A stretch of 34,158 nucleotides of DNA from Solirubrobacterales bacterium (GCA_019456285.1 VRUE01000017.1:1-34158); one strand, 5' to 3'; shown: positions 7,471 to 15,183, counted from the stretch's first letter. Numbers and translations are program-made. Notes: generated by a model from the sequence alone, not told the origin.

Positions 7471-7908
7471 TCACGCACCAACTGTGCGCTCCCCTCGCCG
7501 GCCTCCCTGCGTCCTTGCCTGGCGACGCCTGGGTCGCGTCGGCTGACCAGGACTGTCTTGGCTGACTTCGGCGGCAGGCAGAGAGGTCGCGATCAGGGTG
7601 CGCTGGCGCGGAGTCAGCGTGCCGAGGCGCTTGTTCTCGTTGAGGGCGAGCCCGAGCAGGAACTTGCGGGCGCGGGTGCGGCCCCAGCGGCGCTGGCTGG
7701 TCAGCAGCTCGGCCAGGGTCATGCTCTCGGTCTCCCAGGGGCAGCCACGGATCACCTCCGACGCTTCGATGTCGCCTCGCGCGATCGAGCGCTTCAGCTC
7801 GGCTCGTGCGAGTCGCACCCGGTTGGCGCGGGCGAGCGCCTGCATGTGCTGCGGGGCCTGGATGGCGGAAGCGGTCGTCGGAGCGGGGGCGATCGAAGTA
7901 GCGTCCAC
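7471..7908 (-). CDS. Integration host factor, actinobacterial type (MihF)
   Basis: A 145-residue DNA-binding protein of the actinobacterial IHF (MihF) family, which bends and compacts the nucleoid. Family features are A-R-A-E-L-K-R-S-I-A-R-G near residue 35, then S-Q-R-R-W-G-R-T-R-A-R-K-F-L and E-N-K-R-L-G-T-L-T-P-R-Q-R, the helix-two-turn-helix core (about residues 24-112). The start is a GTG with GGGAGGAG at 7922-7915 (minus), a strong ribosome site, unlike most genes nearby. The tail after residue 115 is Arg/Pro-rich and may add non-specific DNA contacts. An N-terminal Ala/Pro/Thr segment precedes the core. It converges with the membrane-protein gene across a 47-bp gap in which I saw nothing. 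Confidence 0.85.
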   Translation of the reverse strand: MDATSIAPAPTTASAIQAPQHMQALARANRVRLARAELKRSIARGDIEASEVIRGCPWETESMTLAELLTSQRRWGRTRARKFLLGLALNENKRLGTLTPRQRTLIATSLPAAEVSQDSPGQPTRPRRRQARTQGGRRGERTVGA

Positions 7909-8118
7909 TGGGACTCCTCCCTTCGGGGTTGTTTAACTGGGTGTCTCTAGTCGCGCCGGGCCGGCGGCGCCGTGCCGAAACCCGGGTGAGTCGAGTTCTT
8001 CGCCTTCGTTTCCCTGCCCCGGGATTCGATCGGCCGGGCGCAAGCTATGCGGTCGGGGTGGTGAGCGTCAACCCGTGGTCACGCGAGCGGTGCCGGGTCG
8101 TTCGCTAAGAGCACCAAT

Positions 8119-8178
8119 TTCGCGGCGGCGAAGCCTTGTCCAGATTTGGACAAGGCCGAAACTACCCCGACCGGGGTA
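8119..8178 (-). terminator. Three adjacent hairpins downstream of the SPT-like gene
   Basis: Three inverted repeats with 4-nt loops lie in the 281-bp gap between the SPT-like stop (8190) and the MihF start. They are 8163-8178 (arms TACCCC/GGGGTA), 8133-8156 (10-bp perfect arms GCCTTGTCCA/TGGACAAGGC) and 8119-8132 (TTCGC/GCGAA). The middle one is strong enough to be a terminator for the minus-strand gene, though no T-run follows. The rest of the gap (7925-8118) shows no gene; it should hold the MihF promoter, but no convincing box was found. Confidence 0.5.
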
Positions 8179-8189
8179 TGAAGCAAGCA

Positions 8190-9446
8190 CTAAATCCGTG
8201 GCAGCTCCGGGAAGTCTTGGATGACGCGGGCGATCGTGCCGAGGGCCCCGTCGAGGTGCTCGCGCTCGTGGGTTGCCATCAGGCTGGTGCGGAGCAGCGC
8301 CCCGCCGGGCGGGACTGCGGGGTGGATCGCGACGTTCGTGTAGACGCCGGCGTCGAACAGGGCCTTCCAGAGCAGCACCGCCTGCCAGTCGTCACCGACC
8401 ATCACCGGCACGACGGGGGTGGTCGCGACGCCGCCGCCGGGGAGCGTCCCCGGCTCGATCACCCTCAGCCCCAGCTGCCGCAGTCCCTCGTGCAGGTACT
8501 CGGCGTTGCCGAGCAGCGCCTCGAACAGCCGCGGCCCGTCGGAGCGGATCACCCGCAGCGCCGCCAGCGCCGCGCCGACCGCGGCCGGCACCGCCGAGGC
8601 GCTGAAGATGAAGGAGCGCGAGGCGATCCGCAGGTACTCGATCACGTCGGCCGGCCCGGCGATGAAGCCGCCGCAGGAGGCGAGGCTCTTGGAGAAGGTG
8701 CCCATTCGCAGGTCGACCTCGTCCTCCAGCCCGAACAGCTCGCAGGCCCCGGCTCCGCGCGCCCCCAGCACCCCCGCCCCGTGCGCCTCGTCGACCATCA
8801 GCCGCGCCCCGTGCGCCTTGCACAGCTCGACGATCCGCGGCAGGTCGCAGACGTCGCCCTCCATCGAGAAGACCCCGTCGACGACGACCAGCACCCCGCC
8901 GCCGTCCCCCCCCGCCCGCTGCAGCATCTTCTCCAGCTTGTCCATGCGGTTGTGGCGGAAGGGGCGCAGCTTGGCGCCCGAGAGGCGGCAGCCGTCGAGG
9001 ATCGAGGCGTGGTCGCCGGAGTCGCAGATCACCGTGTCGCCCGGCTCGAGGATCGTCCCGATGCAGCCCAGGTTGGACTGGTAGCCGGTCGTGTAGACGA
9101 TCGCGTCCTCGGTCCGCATCCACTCGGCCAGCTCGCGCTCCAGATCGACGTGCAGCGGCGTCGTCCCGTTCAGCAGCCGCGACCCGGTGACGCCGGTCCC
9201 GTAGGTCTCCAGCGCCTCGCGCGCCGCGCCCTTCACCCGCTCGTCGCCGGTCAGCCCGAGGTAGTTGTTGGAGCCGAGCATGATTGTCTCGCGGCCCTCC
9301 ATCTCGACCACCGGGCCGGCCCGGGAGGTGAGCAGCCGGAAGTAGGGGAGGAGGTCGTGCTCGCGGGCGGCTTCGAGCTGATCGAGGCGGTCGTGGCTGC
9401 GGGCCTTCTCGAAGAGGTCAACCGGGGCCTTCACCGTCTCACCCAT
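8190..9446 (-). CDS. Serine-palmitoyltransferase-like alpha-oxoamine synthase (PLP enzyme)
   Basis: A 418-residue fold-type I PLP enzyme of the alpha-oxoamine synthase family, which condenses an amino acid with an acyl-CoA with loss of CO2. The PLP lysine is about residue 253 in G-T-F-S-K-S-L-A-S. Several stretches favour serine palmitoyltransferase over the AONS or KBL branches: G-S-R-L-L-N-G-T, T-T-G-Y-Q-S-N-L-G, D-H-A-S-I-L-D-G-C and R-P-F-R-H-N. These are from memory of Sphingomonas SPT. V-D-E-A-H-G-A-G is the Asp that holds the pyridine ring. A TTG start at 9473 is possible, but ATG 9446 lies exactly 7 nt after a TACACT box. It is divergent from a GNAT-like acyltransferase gene. The family is certain; SPT activity is likely but unproven. 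Confidence 0.85.
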   Translation of the reverse strand: MGETVKAPVDLFEKARSHDRLDQLEAAREHDLLPYFRLLTSRAGPVVEMEGRETIMLGSNNYLGLTGDERVKGAAREALETYGTGVTGSRLLNGTTPLHVDLERELAEWMRTEDAIVYTTGYQSNLGCIGTILEPGDTVICDSGDHASILDGCRLSGAKLRPFRHNRMDKLEKMLQRAGGDGGGVLVVVDGVFSMEGDVCDLPRIVELCKAHGARLMVDEAHGAGVLGARGAGACELFGLEDEVDLRMGTFSKSLASCGGFIAGPADVIEYLRIASRSFIFSASAVPAAVGAALAALRVIRSDGPRLFEALLGNAEYLHEGLRQLGLRVIEPGTLPGGGVATTPVVPVMVGDDWQAVLLWKALFDAGVYTNVAIHPAVPPGGALLRTSLMATHEREHLDGALGTIARVIQDFPELPRI

Positions 9447-9453
9447 GGCGCAG

Positions 9454-9463
9454 AGTGTAGGTT
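9454..9463. promoter_or_regulatory. Bidirectional promoter with overlapping -10 boxes (SPT-like / GNAT)
   Basis: The start codons of the two divergent genes are only 26 bp apart. Minus-strand TACACT (9459-9454) is 7 nt from ATG 9446. Plus-strand TAGGTT (9458-9463) is 9 nt from ATG 9473. The boxes share two base pairs (9458-9459), so both mRNAs would be leaderless or nearly so, and the two RNA polymerases should exclude each other. Confidence 0.55.
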
Positions 9464-9472
9464 CCGCTTTCA

Positions 9473-10609
9473 ATGGCTGCTGAGGTGTCGATCCGGCCCA
9501 TCCGCACGCGGCGCGAGCTGAAGCGCTTCGTCAAGGTCCCCTTCCGGCTCCACCGCGACCACCCTCAGTGGGTTGCGCCGCTGGTCTTCGAGCGGATGGA
9601 GTTCCTCAACCGTAAGAAGAACCCCTGGTTCGAGCACGGCGAGGCGGAGTTCTTCATCGCCGAGCGTGACGGCGAGCCGGTCGGTCGGATCACCGCCCAG
9701 GTGGACGAGCGCTGGGACGAGTTCCAGGGTGGGCGCGACGGGATGTTCGGCTTCTTCGAGACCGTCGACGACCGCGAGGTGGCGGAGGCGCTGCTCGGCG
9801 CCGCCGAGGGTTGGTTGCGGGACCGCGGGCGGCAGCGCGTCCTGGGGCCGATGGACTTCACGACCAACGACGAGGTCGGGATGTTGATCGAGGGGTTCGA
9901 GCTGCGGCCGATGATCCTTCAGCCCTGGCACCCCCCCTTCTACCGCGAGCTGGTCGAGGGCCTCGGCTACGCGAAGGCGATCGATCTGCTGATGTGGCAC
10001 CTCGAGTTGGGCGAGCTGGAGGAAGGCGGTAGCTTCCACGACTTCATCCACCAGGCGGCTGAGCAGGCCGAAACCGAGCACGGGGTGGTGGTTCGCGGCA
10101 TCAGCAAGCGAGACCTCGACGCCGAGCTCGCCCGGCAGATGGATGTCTACAACGAGGCGTGGGGCGACAACTGGGGCTTCATTCCCATCACCGACGCCGA
10201 ACGCCGCTCCCATATCCGCAGCATGAAGCCGATCCTCGACGAGCGGTGGATGATGGCGGCGGAAAAGGATGGCGAGGTGATCGGGGGCGCGGTCACGCTG
10301 CCTGACATCAACCAAGTGCTTGTCAGGATGGACGGGCGGATGCTGCCGTTCGGCTGGCTCAGGTTCCTGCTGGGTCGGCGGAAGATCGACCGGGTCCGCG
10401 TCTTCGCCCTCGGCGTCAAGCCGGACTACCAGCATCTCGGCGTCGCCGCAGCGCTGTACGTGCGTCATCTCGAGAACGCTTCGCCCGACGGCGTCCCCGC
10501 CGGCGAGATGGGCTGGATCCTGGAGACCAACGAGCCGATGAACAGGGCGATGGAGGGGATGGGCGGCAGCGTCGTGAAGCGCTACCGGATCTACGAGCGT
10601 TCGCTTTAA
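9473..10609 (+). CDS. Large GNAT-fold acyltransferase, candidate ceramide synthase
   Basis: A 378-residue protein of a family usually annotated as N-acetyltransferase. The N-terminus has F-V-K-V-P-F-R-L-H-R-D-H-P-Q-W-V, then N-P-W-F-E-H-G-E-A-E-F-F, then a GNAT-like stretch D-G-E-P-V-G-R-I-T-A-Q-V. A G-P-M-D-F-T-T-N-D-E segment follows. The second half has another acetyltransferase-like region, A-L-G-V-K-P-D-Y-Q-H-L-G-V-A-A-A-L, which resembles an acyl-CoA-binding loop. Bacterial ceramide synthase (bCerS) of Caulobacter is a GNAT-fold enzyme, and pairing with an SPT-like gene makes N-acylation of a sphingoid base a reasonable guess. It is cytoplasmic or membrane-peripheral; no transmembrane segment is evident. 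The exact substrate is inference. Confidence 0.75.
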   Translation: MAAEVSIRPIRTRRELKRFVKVPFRLHRDHPQWVAPLVFERMEFLNRKKNPWFEHGEAEFFIAERDGEPVGRITAQVDERWDEFQGGRDGMFGFFETVDDREVAEALLGAAEGWLRDRGRQRVLGPMDFTTNDEVGMLIEGFELRPMILQPWHPPFYRELVEGLGYAKAIDLLMWHLELGELEEGGSFHDFIHQAAEQAETEHGVVVRGISKRDLDAELARQMDVYNEAWGDNWGFIPITDAERRSHIRSMKPILDERWMMAAEKDGEVIGGAVTLPDINQVLVRMDGRMLPFGWLRFLLGRRKIDRVRVFALGVKPDYQHLGVAAALYVRHLENASPDGVPAGEMGWILETNEPMNRAMEGMGGSVVKRYRIYERSL

Positions 10610-10612
10610 CGG

Positions 10613-10635
10613 CCCGGAAACCCGCAAGTTCCGGG
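10613..10635 (+). terminator. Hairpin after the GNAT gene
   Basis: CCCGGAA (10613-10619) pairs with TTCCGGG (10629-10635) around a 9-nt loop, 3 nt after the GNAT stop. No T-run follows, as is common for terminators in GC-rich actinobacteria. Confidence 0.4.
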
Positions 10636-10675
10636 GTTCACGCGGCCCCCGTCCGGCACCGGCCCAAGCCCTCGC

Positions 10676-10681
10676 TAGAGT
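10676..10681 (+). promoter_or_regulatory. -10 box TAGAGT of a leaderless gene
   Basis: TAGAGT is followed by exactly 7 nt and then GTG 10689, with no ribosome-binding site. This is the spacing expected if transcription starts on the start codon. Confidence 0.5.
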
Positions 10682-10688
10682 CGCGAGG

Positions 10689-11003
10689 GTGAGCAAGTTC
10701 GAGGTGGAGGGCGAGGTTCTCGCGGAGGAGGACGCCGAGCCCGGCGCCGAGCAGCCGGTCCGGGTGCTGCAGCGCTACGAGGAGCCCTCCTCGCCGGTGC
10801 TGCGCGGCGAGGTCCGCACGGCGGCGATCGCGGCCGCCGGAGGGGTGCTGGCCGGCGCCGCCACCGTGGCCGCGGTACGGGCGGTCGGCGCGGTGAGCTC
10901 CCGCAAGAGCACCGGACGGCGGCTTTCCCGCCGCCGCGAGCGCCCCGCGAACGTCGTCGCCAGCCGCTCCTTCCTGATCGACGTTCACCTGCTCGGGCGC
11001 TGA
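10689..11003 (+). CDS. Small hypothetical membrane protein
   Basis: A 104-residue protein of unknown function. An acidic head (residues 4-22, many Glu) is followed by one Ala/Gly/Val-rich helix (about 44-68: A-A-I-A-A-A-G-G-V-L-A-G-A) that could span the membrane. Then comes a very basic stretch (S-R-K-S-T-G-R-R-L-S-R-R-R-E-R) and a short hydrophobic end (S-F-L-I-D-V-H-L-L-G-R). The GTG start is chosen because it lies 7 nt after a TAGAGT box. The pattern fits a single-pass protein whose basic loop stays in the cytosol. It stands alone between the GNAT gene and the c-di-GMP gene. Confidence 0.55.
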   Translation: MSKFEVEGEVLAEEDAEPGAEQPVRVLQRYEEPSSPVLRGEVRTAAIAAAGGVLAGAATVAAVRAVGAVSSRKSTGRRLSRRRERPANVVASRSFLIDVHLLGR

Positions 11004-11030
11004 CGAAGGGGGCTTGTCGATCGTGTGGGC

Positions 11031-11043
11031 CCTATCGAATAGG
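11031..11043. promoter_or_regulatory. Short inverted repeat upstream of the GGDEF-EAL gene
   Basis: CCTAT-CGA-ATAGG lies 39 bp before the c-di-GMP gene in a locally AT-richer patch. A GATAAG hexamer (11070-11075), 7 nt from the ATG, is a weak -10 candidate. Operator function is only a possibility. Confidence 0.2.
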
Positions 11044-11082
11044 TTCTAAAGAGGACTCGTCGATCCGTCGATAAGCGGGGCG

Positions 11083-13380
11083 ATGAAGCGGTCGTCGCAG
11101 GGCAGGAGCTGGCCCGACAAGCAGGTTTCGGAGTTCCTCGACCAGATCATCTCCGGTGGCGAGTACTACCGGCGCCTGGTCGAGCGCCTTCCGGCGATCG
11201 TCTACGCCTCCGAGCTGGGGAAGCACGGGCGCTGGCGCTACGTCAGCCCGCAGGTTGAGGAGATCCTCGGCTACAGCCCCGAGGAGTGGCTGGCGGATCC
11301 CGGCCTGTGGGCGAAGCTGATCCACCCCGACGACCGCAAGCGGGTGCTGGAGCTGGAGACCCGCAAGACGCTCGGCGACCGCAACCCGCCGCCGGCGGAC
11401 TACCGGGTGATCACCCGCGACGGTGACGTCGTCTGGATCCTCGACGAGGCCGTCCTGGAGCTCGACGAGACCGGCACGCCGGTCTGGCACGGGGTGCTCT
11501 ACGACATCACCGAGCGCAAGACCGCCGAGCAGGAGCTGCAGCGCGTGGCCGCCCAGCAGGCCGCGGTGGCGCGGCTGGGCGAGCAGGCGCTTCAGGACGG
11601 GGACCCCGACGCCCTGATGCGGGAAGCGGTCTCGCTGATGACGGAGATCGACGGCGTCCAGGGCGCCTGCGTCTGGGAGGTCGGCCGCGACGGCCGCCGC
11701 CTGCAGCTGCGCGCCGGGCTCGAGGGGGAGGCGGCCGGCGACGGCCGCCGCGTATCGGCGGCGCGCGACTCCCACGTCGGCGCGGCGCTCGACTCGGGGC
11801 TGCACGTGATCGTCGACGACTGGCTCTCCGAGCACCGCTTCTCGATGCCGCCGGCGCTGCGGGTGCAGGGGGTGCGCAGCAGCCTCGCCGTCGGGATCGA
11901 CGGCAAGGACCACCCGTTCGGCGTGCTCGACGTCCACTCCGCCGAGCCCGGTCGCTTCACCCCGCAGGACGCCCACTTCGTGCAGGCCTCGGCCAACGTC
12001 CTCGCCGACGCGATCAAGCGCCACGCCGCCGACCAGGCGCTGCGCCACCGTGTCCTGCACGACTCGCTCACCGGGCTTCCGAACCGGCTCAGCTTCGTCG
12101 ACGCGCTGAACGACGCTCTGGAGCGCGGCACGGTCTCCGGCTCGCCGGTCGGGATCCTCTTCCTCGACCTCGACCACTTCAAGCTGATCAACGACAGCAT
12201 GGGCCACCACGTCGGCGACGAGCTGCTGCAGGCGGTCGCGCCTCGCCTCCGCGCCCACCTGCGCCCCGGCGACCTCGTCGCCCGCTTCGGCGGGGACGAG
12301 TTCGGCGTCCTCGTCGCCCGCCTCGCCGACGAGGACGAGGCCGTCGCGATCGCCGACCGGGTGGCCGCCGCATTTGCCGAGCCATACTCGATGGGCGGCG
12401 TCGAGCACTTCGTCACCGCCAGCCTCGGGATCGCCGTCGCCCGGCCCTCGAGCCGCGAGCCGGTCGACGCGGAGCTGCTGATCCGCGACGCCGACGCCGC
12501 GATGTACAGGGCGAAGGAGCGGGGGCGGGCGCGCTGCGAGCTGTTCGACGCCGCGATGCGGGCACGGGCGGTGCACCGGGTCGAGGTAGAGCGTGAGCTG
12601 CGCCACGCGCTGGAGCGCGAGGAGCTGGTGCTCCATTACCAGCCGGTGGTCGCGCTGGGCAGCGGCGAGATCACCGGGCTGGAGGCGCTGGTGCGCTGGC
12701 GGCACCCCGACCGCGGCCTGCTCAATCCGGGCGAGTTCATTCCGATCGCCGAGGACAGCGGCCTGATCGAGCCGATCGGCCGCTGGGTCCAGGAGACCGC
12801 CTGCCGCCAGATCCTCGAGTGGCACGAGCAGCGGCCCGACGCGCGGCCGGTCGACATCTCGGTCAACCTCTCCGCCCGCCAGGTCGCCCACCGCGACCTC
12901 GCCGGCTCCGTGGCCGAGGTCCTCGCCCGCACCGGCCTCGATCCCGTCCACCTGCGGCTGGAGATCACCGAGGGCGTCCTGGTCGAGGAGTCGGCCACCG
13001 CGACCGCGACCCTCGAGGCGTTGAGCGAGATCGGCGTGCGCCTCGTCCTCGACGACTTCGGCACCGGTTACTCGTCGCTCGCCTACCTCAGCCGCTTCCC
13101 GTTCGACGCGCTGAAGATCGACCACTCCTTCGTCGACGCGCTCGGGGTCGAGCAGGAGCGCACCGCGATCATCGAGGCGATCATCAGCATGGCTCGCGCC
13201 CTCTCGCTCGACGTGATCGCCGAGGGGGTCGAGAACGAGGCGCAGCTCTCGGAGCTGTGCCGGCTGGGCTGCGACTACGGGCAGGGCTATCTCTTCTCGC
13301 GGGCGCTGCCGCCCGAGAAGATCTCGGCGCTGCTGGGCGACGGCGCCCGGCGCTACTCGGGGATGCTGCCGGGCAGGTAG
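11083..13380 (+). CDS. PAS-GAF-GGDEF-EAL cyclic-di-GMP turnover protein
   Basis: A 765-residue cytosolic signalling protein with no transmembrane segment. Order: PAS with PAC (about 25-145; P-Q-V-E-E-I-L-G-Y-S-P-E-E-W and Y-D-I-T-E-R-K), GAF (about 160-305), diguanylate cyclase GGDEF (about 320-480) and EAL phosphodiesterase (about 500-755). The cyclase signature GGDEF (403-407) is intact, and RPGD five residues before it forms an inhibitory I-site. The EAL domain is also complete: E-A-L-V-R (534-538), N-L-S-A-R, E-I-T-E-G, D-D-F-G-T-G-Y-S-S-L, L-K-I-D and A-E-G-V-E-N. Both activities may therefore be live, with PAS/GAF ligands choosing the direction. Its 3' end overlaps the convergent binding-protein gene by 28 bp. 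Confidence 0.95.
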   Translation: MKRSSQGRSWPDKQVSEFLDQIISGGEYYRRLVERLPAIVYASELGKHGRWRYVSPQVEEILGYSPEEWLADPGLWAKLIHPDDRKRVLELETRKTLGDRNPPPADYRVITRDGDVVWILDEAVLELDETGTPVWHGVLYDITERKTAEQELQRVAAQQAAVARLGEQALQDGDPDALMREAVSLMTEIDGVQGACVWEVGRDGRRLQLRAGLEGEAAGDGRRVSAARDSHVGAALDSGLHVIVDDWLSEHRFSMPPALRVQGVRSSLAVGIDGKDHPFGVLDVHSAEPGRFTPQDAHFVQASANVLADAIKRHAADQALRHRVLHDSLTGLPNRLSFVDALNDALERGTVSGSPVGILFLDLDHFKLINDSMGHHVGDELLQAVAPRLRAHLRPGDLVARFGGDEFGVLVARLADEDEAVAIADRVAAAFAEPYSMGGVEHFVTASLGIAVARPSSREPVDAELLIRDADAAMYRAKERGRARCELFDAAMRARAVHRVEVERELRHALEREELVLHYQPVVALGSGEITGLEALVRWRHPDRGLLNPGEFIPIAEDSGLIEPIGRWVQETACRQILEWHEQRPDARPVDISVNLSARQVAHRDLAGSVAEVLARTGLDPVHLRLEITEGVLVEESATATATLEALSEIGVRLVLDDFGTGYSSLAYLSRFPFDALKIDHSFVDALGVEQERTAIIEAIISMARALSLDVIAEGVENEAQLSELCRLGCDYGQGYLFSRALPPEKISALLGDGARRYSGMLPGR

Positions 13381-14393
13381 GCGTTGGTGAGCAGCCGCGA
13401 CGGCGGCGGCTGCGAGGAGATCAGCTCGTCGTCGCGCATCCAGGCGATGAACTCGCGCCACTGGGCGGGGTCCATGTAGCCGTAGGGGCTGTCCCCCCGC
13501 TGCGGCGCGAGCAGCGGCAACGTCGCCTTCACCTCGGCCCGGGTCAGCTTCGGCTCGAGATTGGGGTTGACGTCCAGCAGCACCTCGGTGGTGGCGTTCG
13601 GGCTCTCGGCCGCGGCGGCGGTGCCGCGGGCCAGCGCCGCGAGGAAGAGCCGGATCGCCTCCGGATCCTGCTCGAGGCGCTCGCGCTGGGCGACCAGCAC
13701 CAGCTCGTTGTAGGTGGGCACGCCAAGCTCGTGGACCGGCGTGACGACCGGGTCCTTGCCGCGCAGGCGCAGGTTGACGCCCTCGACGTTGCGGAAGCCG
13801 CCGAGCATCGCCTCGGCGCGGCCGCCGATGATCGCCGGCAGCAGGCTGAAGCCGACGTTGACCGTCTTCACGTCGGAGGGGGAGAGGTTGACGCGGGCGA
13901 GGATCGTCTCCAGGTAGGCGCTCTGGTAGGGGATGCCGGCGGTGGCGATCGTCTTGCCGCGCAGGTCGCCGATGCCGCCGATGCCGGACTTCTCGAGCCA
14001 GATCATCGAGGTGAGGGGGCGGTCGACGAGGGCGCCGACGGCGACCACGTCGAGACCCTGCTCGTCGGCCAGCAGCACCTCCGGCTCGTAGGAGATCGCC
14101 AGGTCGGTGCGGCCGGCGGCGACGTGCTTGATCGGCGCGGCTGGATCGGAGGGCGTGCGGATGCTGAGGTCGAGGCCGGCGTCGTGGAAGTAGCCGAGCT
14201 TCTGCGCCGTGTAGATGCCGGCGTGGTCGGGATTGGGGAAGAAGTCGAGCGTCAGGCTGAACTGCTGCGCCTCGGTGGCGGCGTCCTCGCTCTTCTCCCC
14301 GCAGGCGGCCAGGCCGAGCAGGGCGGCGGCGATCGCGATCGCGACGCCCAGTGGCCGGCGGAACCCCCTGGCTGCTGCGTGGTTCTCTCTCAT
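13353..14393 (-). CDS. NMT1/THI5-like substrate-binding lipoprotein of an ABC importer
   Basis: A 346-residue lipoprotein that captures substrate outside the membrane. The signal peptide ends in the lipobox L-A-A-C (Cys31). The mature N-terminus L-D-F-F-P-N-P-D-H-A-G-I-Y-T-A-Q and the later L-A-I-S-Y-E-P-E-V-L-L-A match the NMT1/THI5-like (ThiY) group, which binds thiamine pyrimidine precursors. The related SsuA sulfonate binders are the main alternative. It is the last gene of the minus-strand operon, 34 bp after the permease. The start is ATG 14393 with a GGGAG immediately before it. The 3' end overlaps the GGDEF-EAL gene by 28 bp. Confidence 0.88.
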   Translation of the reverse strand: MRENHAAARGFRRPLGVAIAIAAALLGLAACGEKSEDAATEAQQFSLTLDFFPNPDHAGIYTAQKLGYFHDAGLDLSIRTPSDPAAPIKHVAAGRTDLAISYEPEVLLADEQGLDVVAVGALVDRPLTSMIWLEKSGIGGIGDLRGKTIATAGIPYQSAYLETILARVNLSPSDVKTVNVGFSLLPAIIGGRAEAMLGGFRNVEGVNLRLRGKDPVVTPVHELGVPTYNELVLVAQRERLEQDPEAIRLFLAALARGTAAAAESPNATTEVLLDVNPNLEPKLTRAEVKATLPLLAPQRGDSPYGYMDPAQWREFIAWMRDDELISSQPPPSRLLTNAYLPGSIPE

Positions 14394-14427
14394 CTCCCGC
14401 TTTCCGGTCGCGTTTGCATGCGGGTTT

Positions 14428-15183
14428 CTATCGCCAAGTGACGATGCGGCGCTCTGCGAGGGCCAGCAGGCCGAAGAGGGCGATCGCGATCGCCGAGAGC
14501 ACGACCACCGAGGCGAACAGCCGCGCGGTCTCCAGCTGGGCGTTGTCCAGGAGCATCAGGTGGCCGAGCCCCGAGTCCGAGCCGGCCCACTCGCCGAAGA
14601 CCGCGCCGATCACCGCCACCGCGACGGCGATCTTGGCGCCGCTGAAGGCGTAGGGCAGCGCGGTCGGCGCCTCCACCCGGCGGAAGGTCTGCCAGCGCGA
14701 GGCGTCGAGGGTGCGCATCATCTTGGTCGCGTCGGGATCGACCGAGCGTAGCCCGTCGAGCGTGTTGACGACGATCGGGAAGAAGCAGATCAGCGCCACG
14801 ATCGCCAGCTTCGGGCCGATGCCGTAGCCGAACCAGACGACCAGGATCGGGGCGATGACGATGATCGGGACCGTCTGCGAGGCGACGATCAGCGGGTAGG
14901 TGGCGCGGCGCAGCGTCTCCGAGAGGTGCAGGACGACGGCGGCTCCGAGGCCGACGACGAGCGCGAAGCCGAAGCCGAGCAGGACCTCCTGCAGCGTCAC
15001 CCAGGCGTTGTCGGCGAGCAGCGAGCGGTTCTCCCACAGCGAGGCGGCGATCTCCGACGGCGCCGGCACCAGGAAGTCCTCGAGGCGCAGGGTGGCGGCG
15101 ATCGCGCCGCTGCTCGCGGCCACCTGCCAGGCGCCGACCATCGTCGCGAGGACGAGGGCGGGGAGGAGCCACCTCCTGCTCAT
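14428..15183 (-). CDS. ABC importer permease (ThiX/SsuC-like)
   Basis: A 251-residue binding-protein-dependent permease with about six hydrophobic segments. The cytoplasmic EAA loop that contacts the ATPase is seen as V-E-A-P-T-A-L-P-Y-A-F-S-G-A-K-I. An earlier S-Q-T-V-P-I-I-V-I-A-P-I-L-V-V-W-F-G-Y-G segment is typical of the nitrate/sulfonate/pyrimidine permease group. The start overlaps the ATPase stop by 4 bp, so the genes are coupled. The substrate is set by the neighbouring ThiY-like lipoprotein. Confidence 0.9.
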   Translation of the reverse strand: MSRRWLLPALVLATMVGAWQVAASSGAIAATLRLEDFLVPAPSEIAASLWENRSLLADNAWVTLQEVLLGFGFALVVGLGAAVVLHLSETLRRATYPLIVASQTVPIIVIAPILVVWFGYGIGPKLAIVALICFFPIVVNTLDGLRSVDPDATKMMRTLDASRWQTFRRVEAPTALPYAFSGAKIAVAVAVIGAVFGEWAGSDSGLGHLMLLDNAQLETARLFASVVVLSAIAIALFGLLALAERRIVTWR

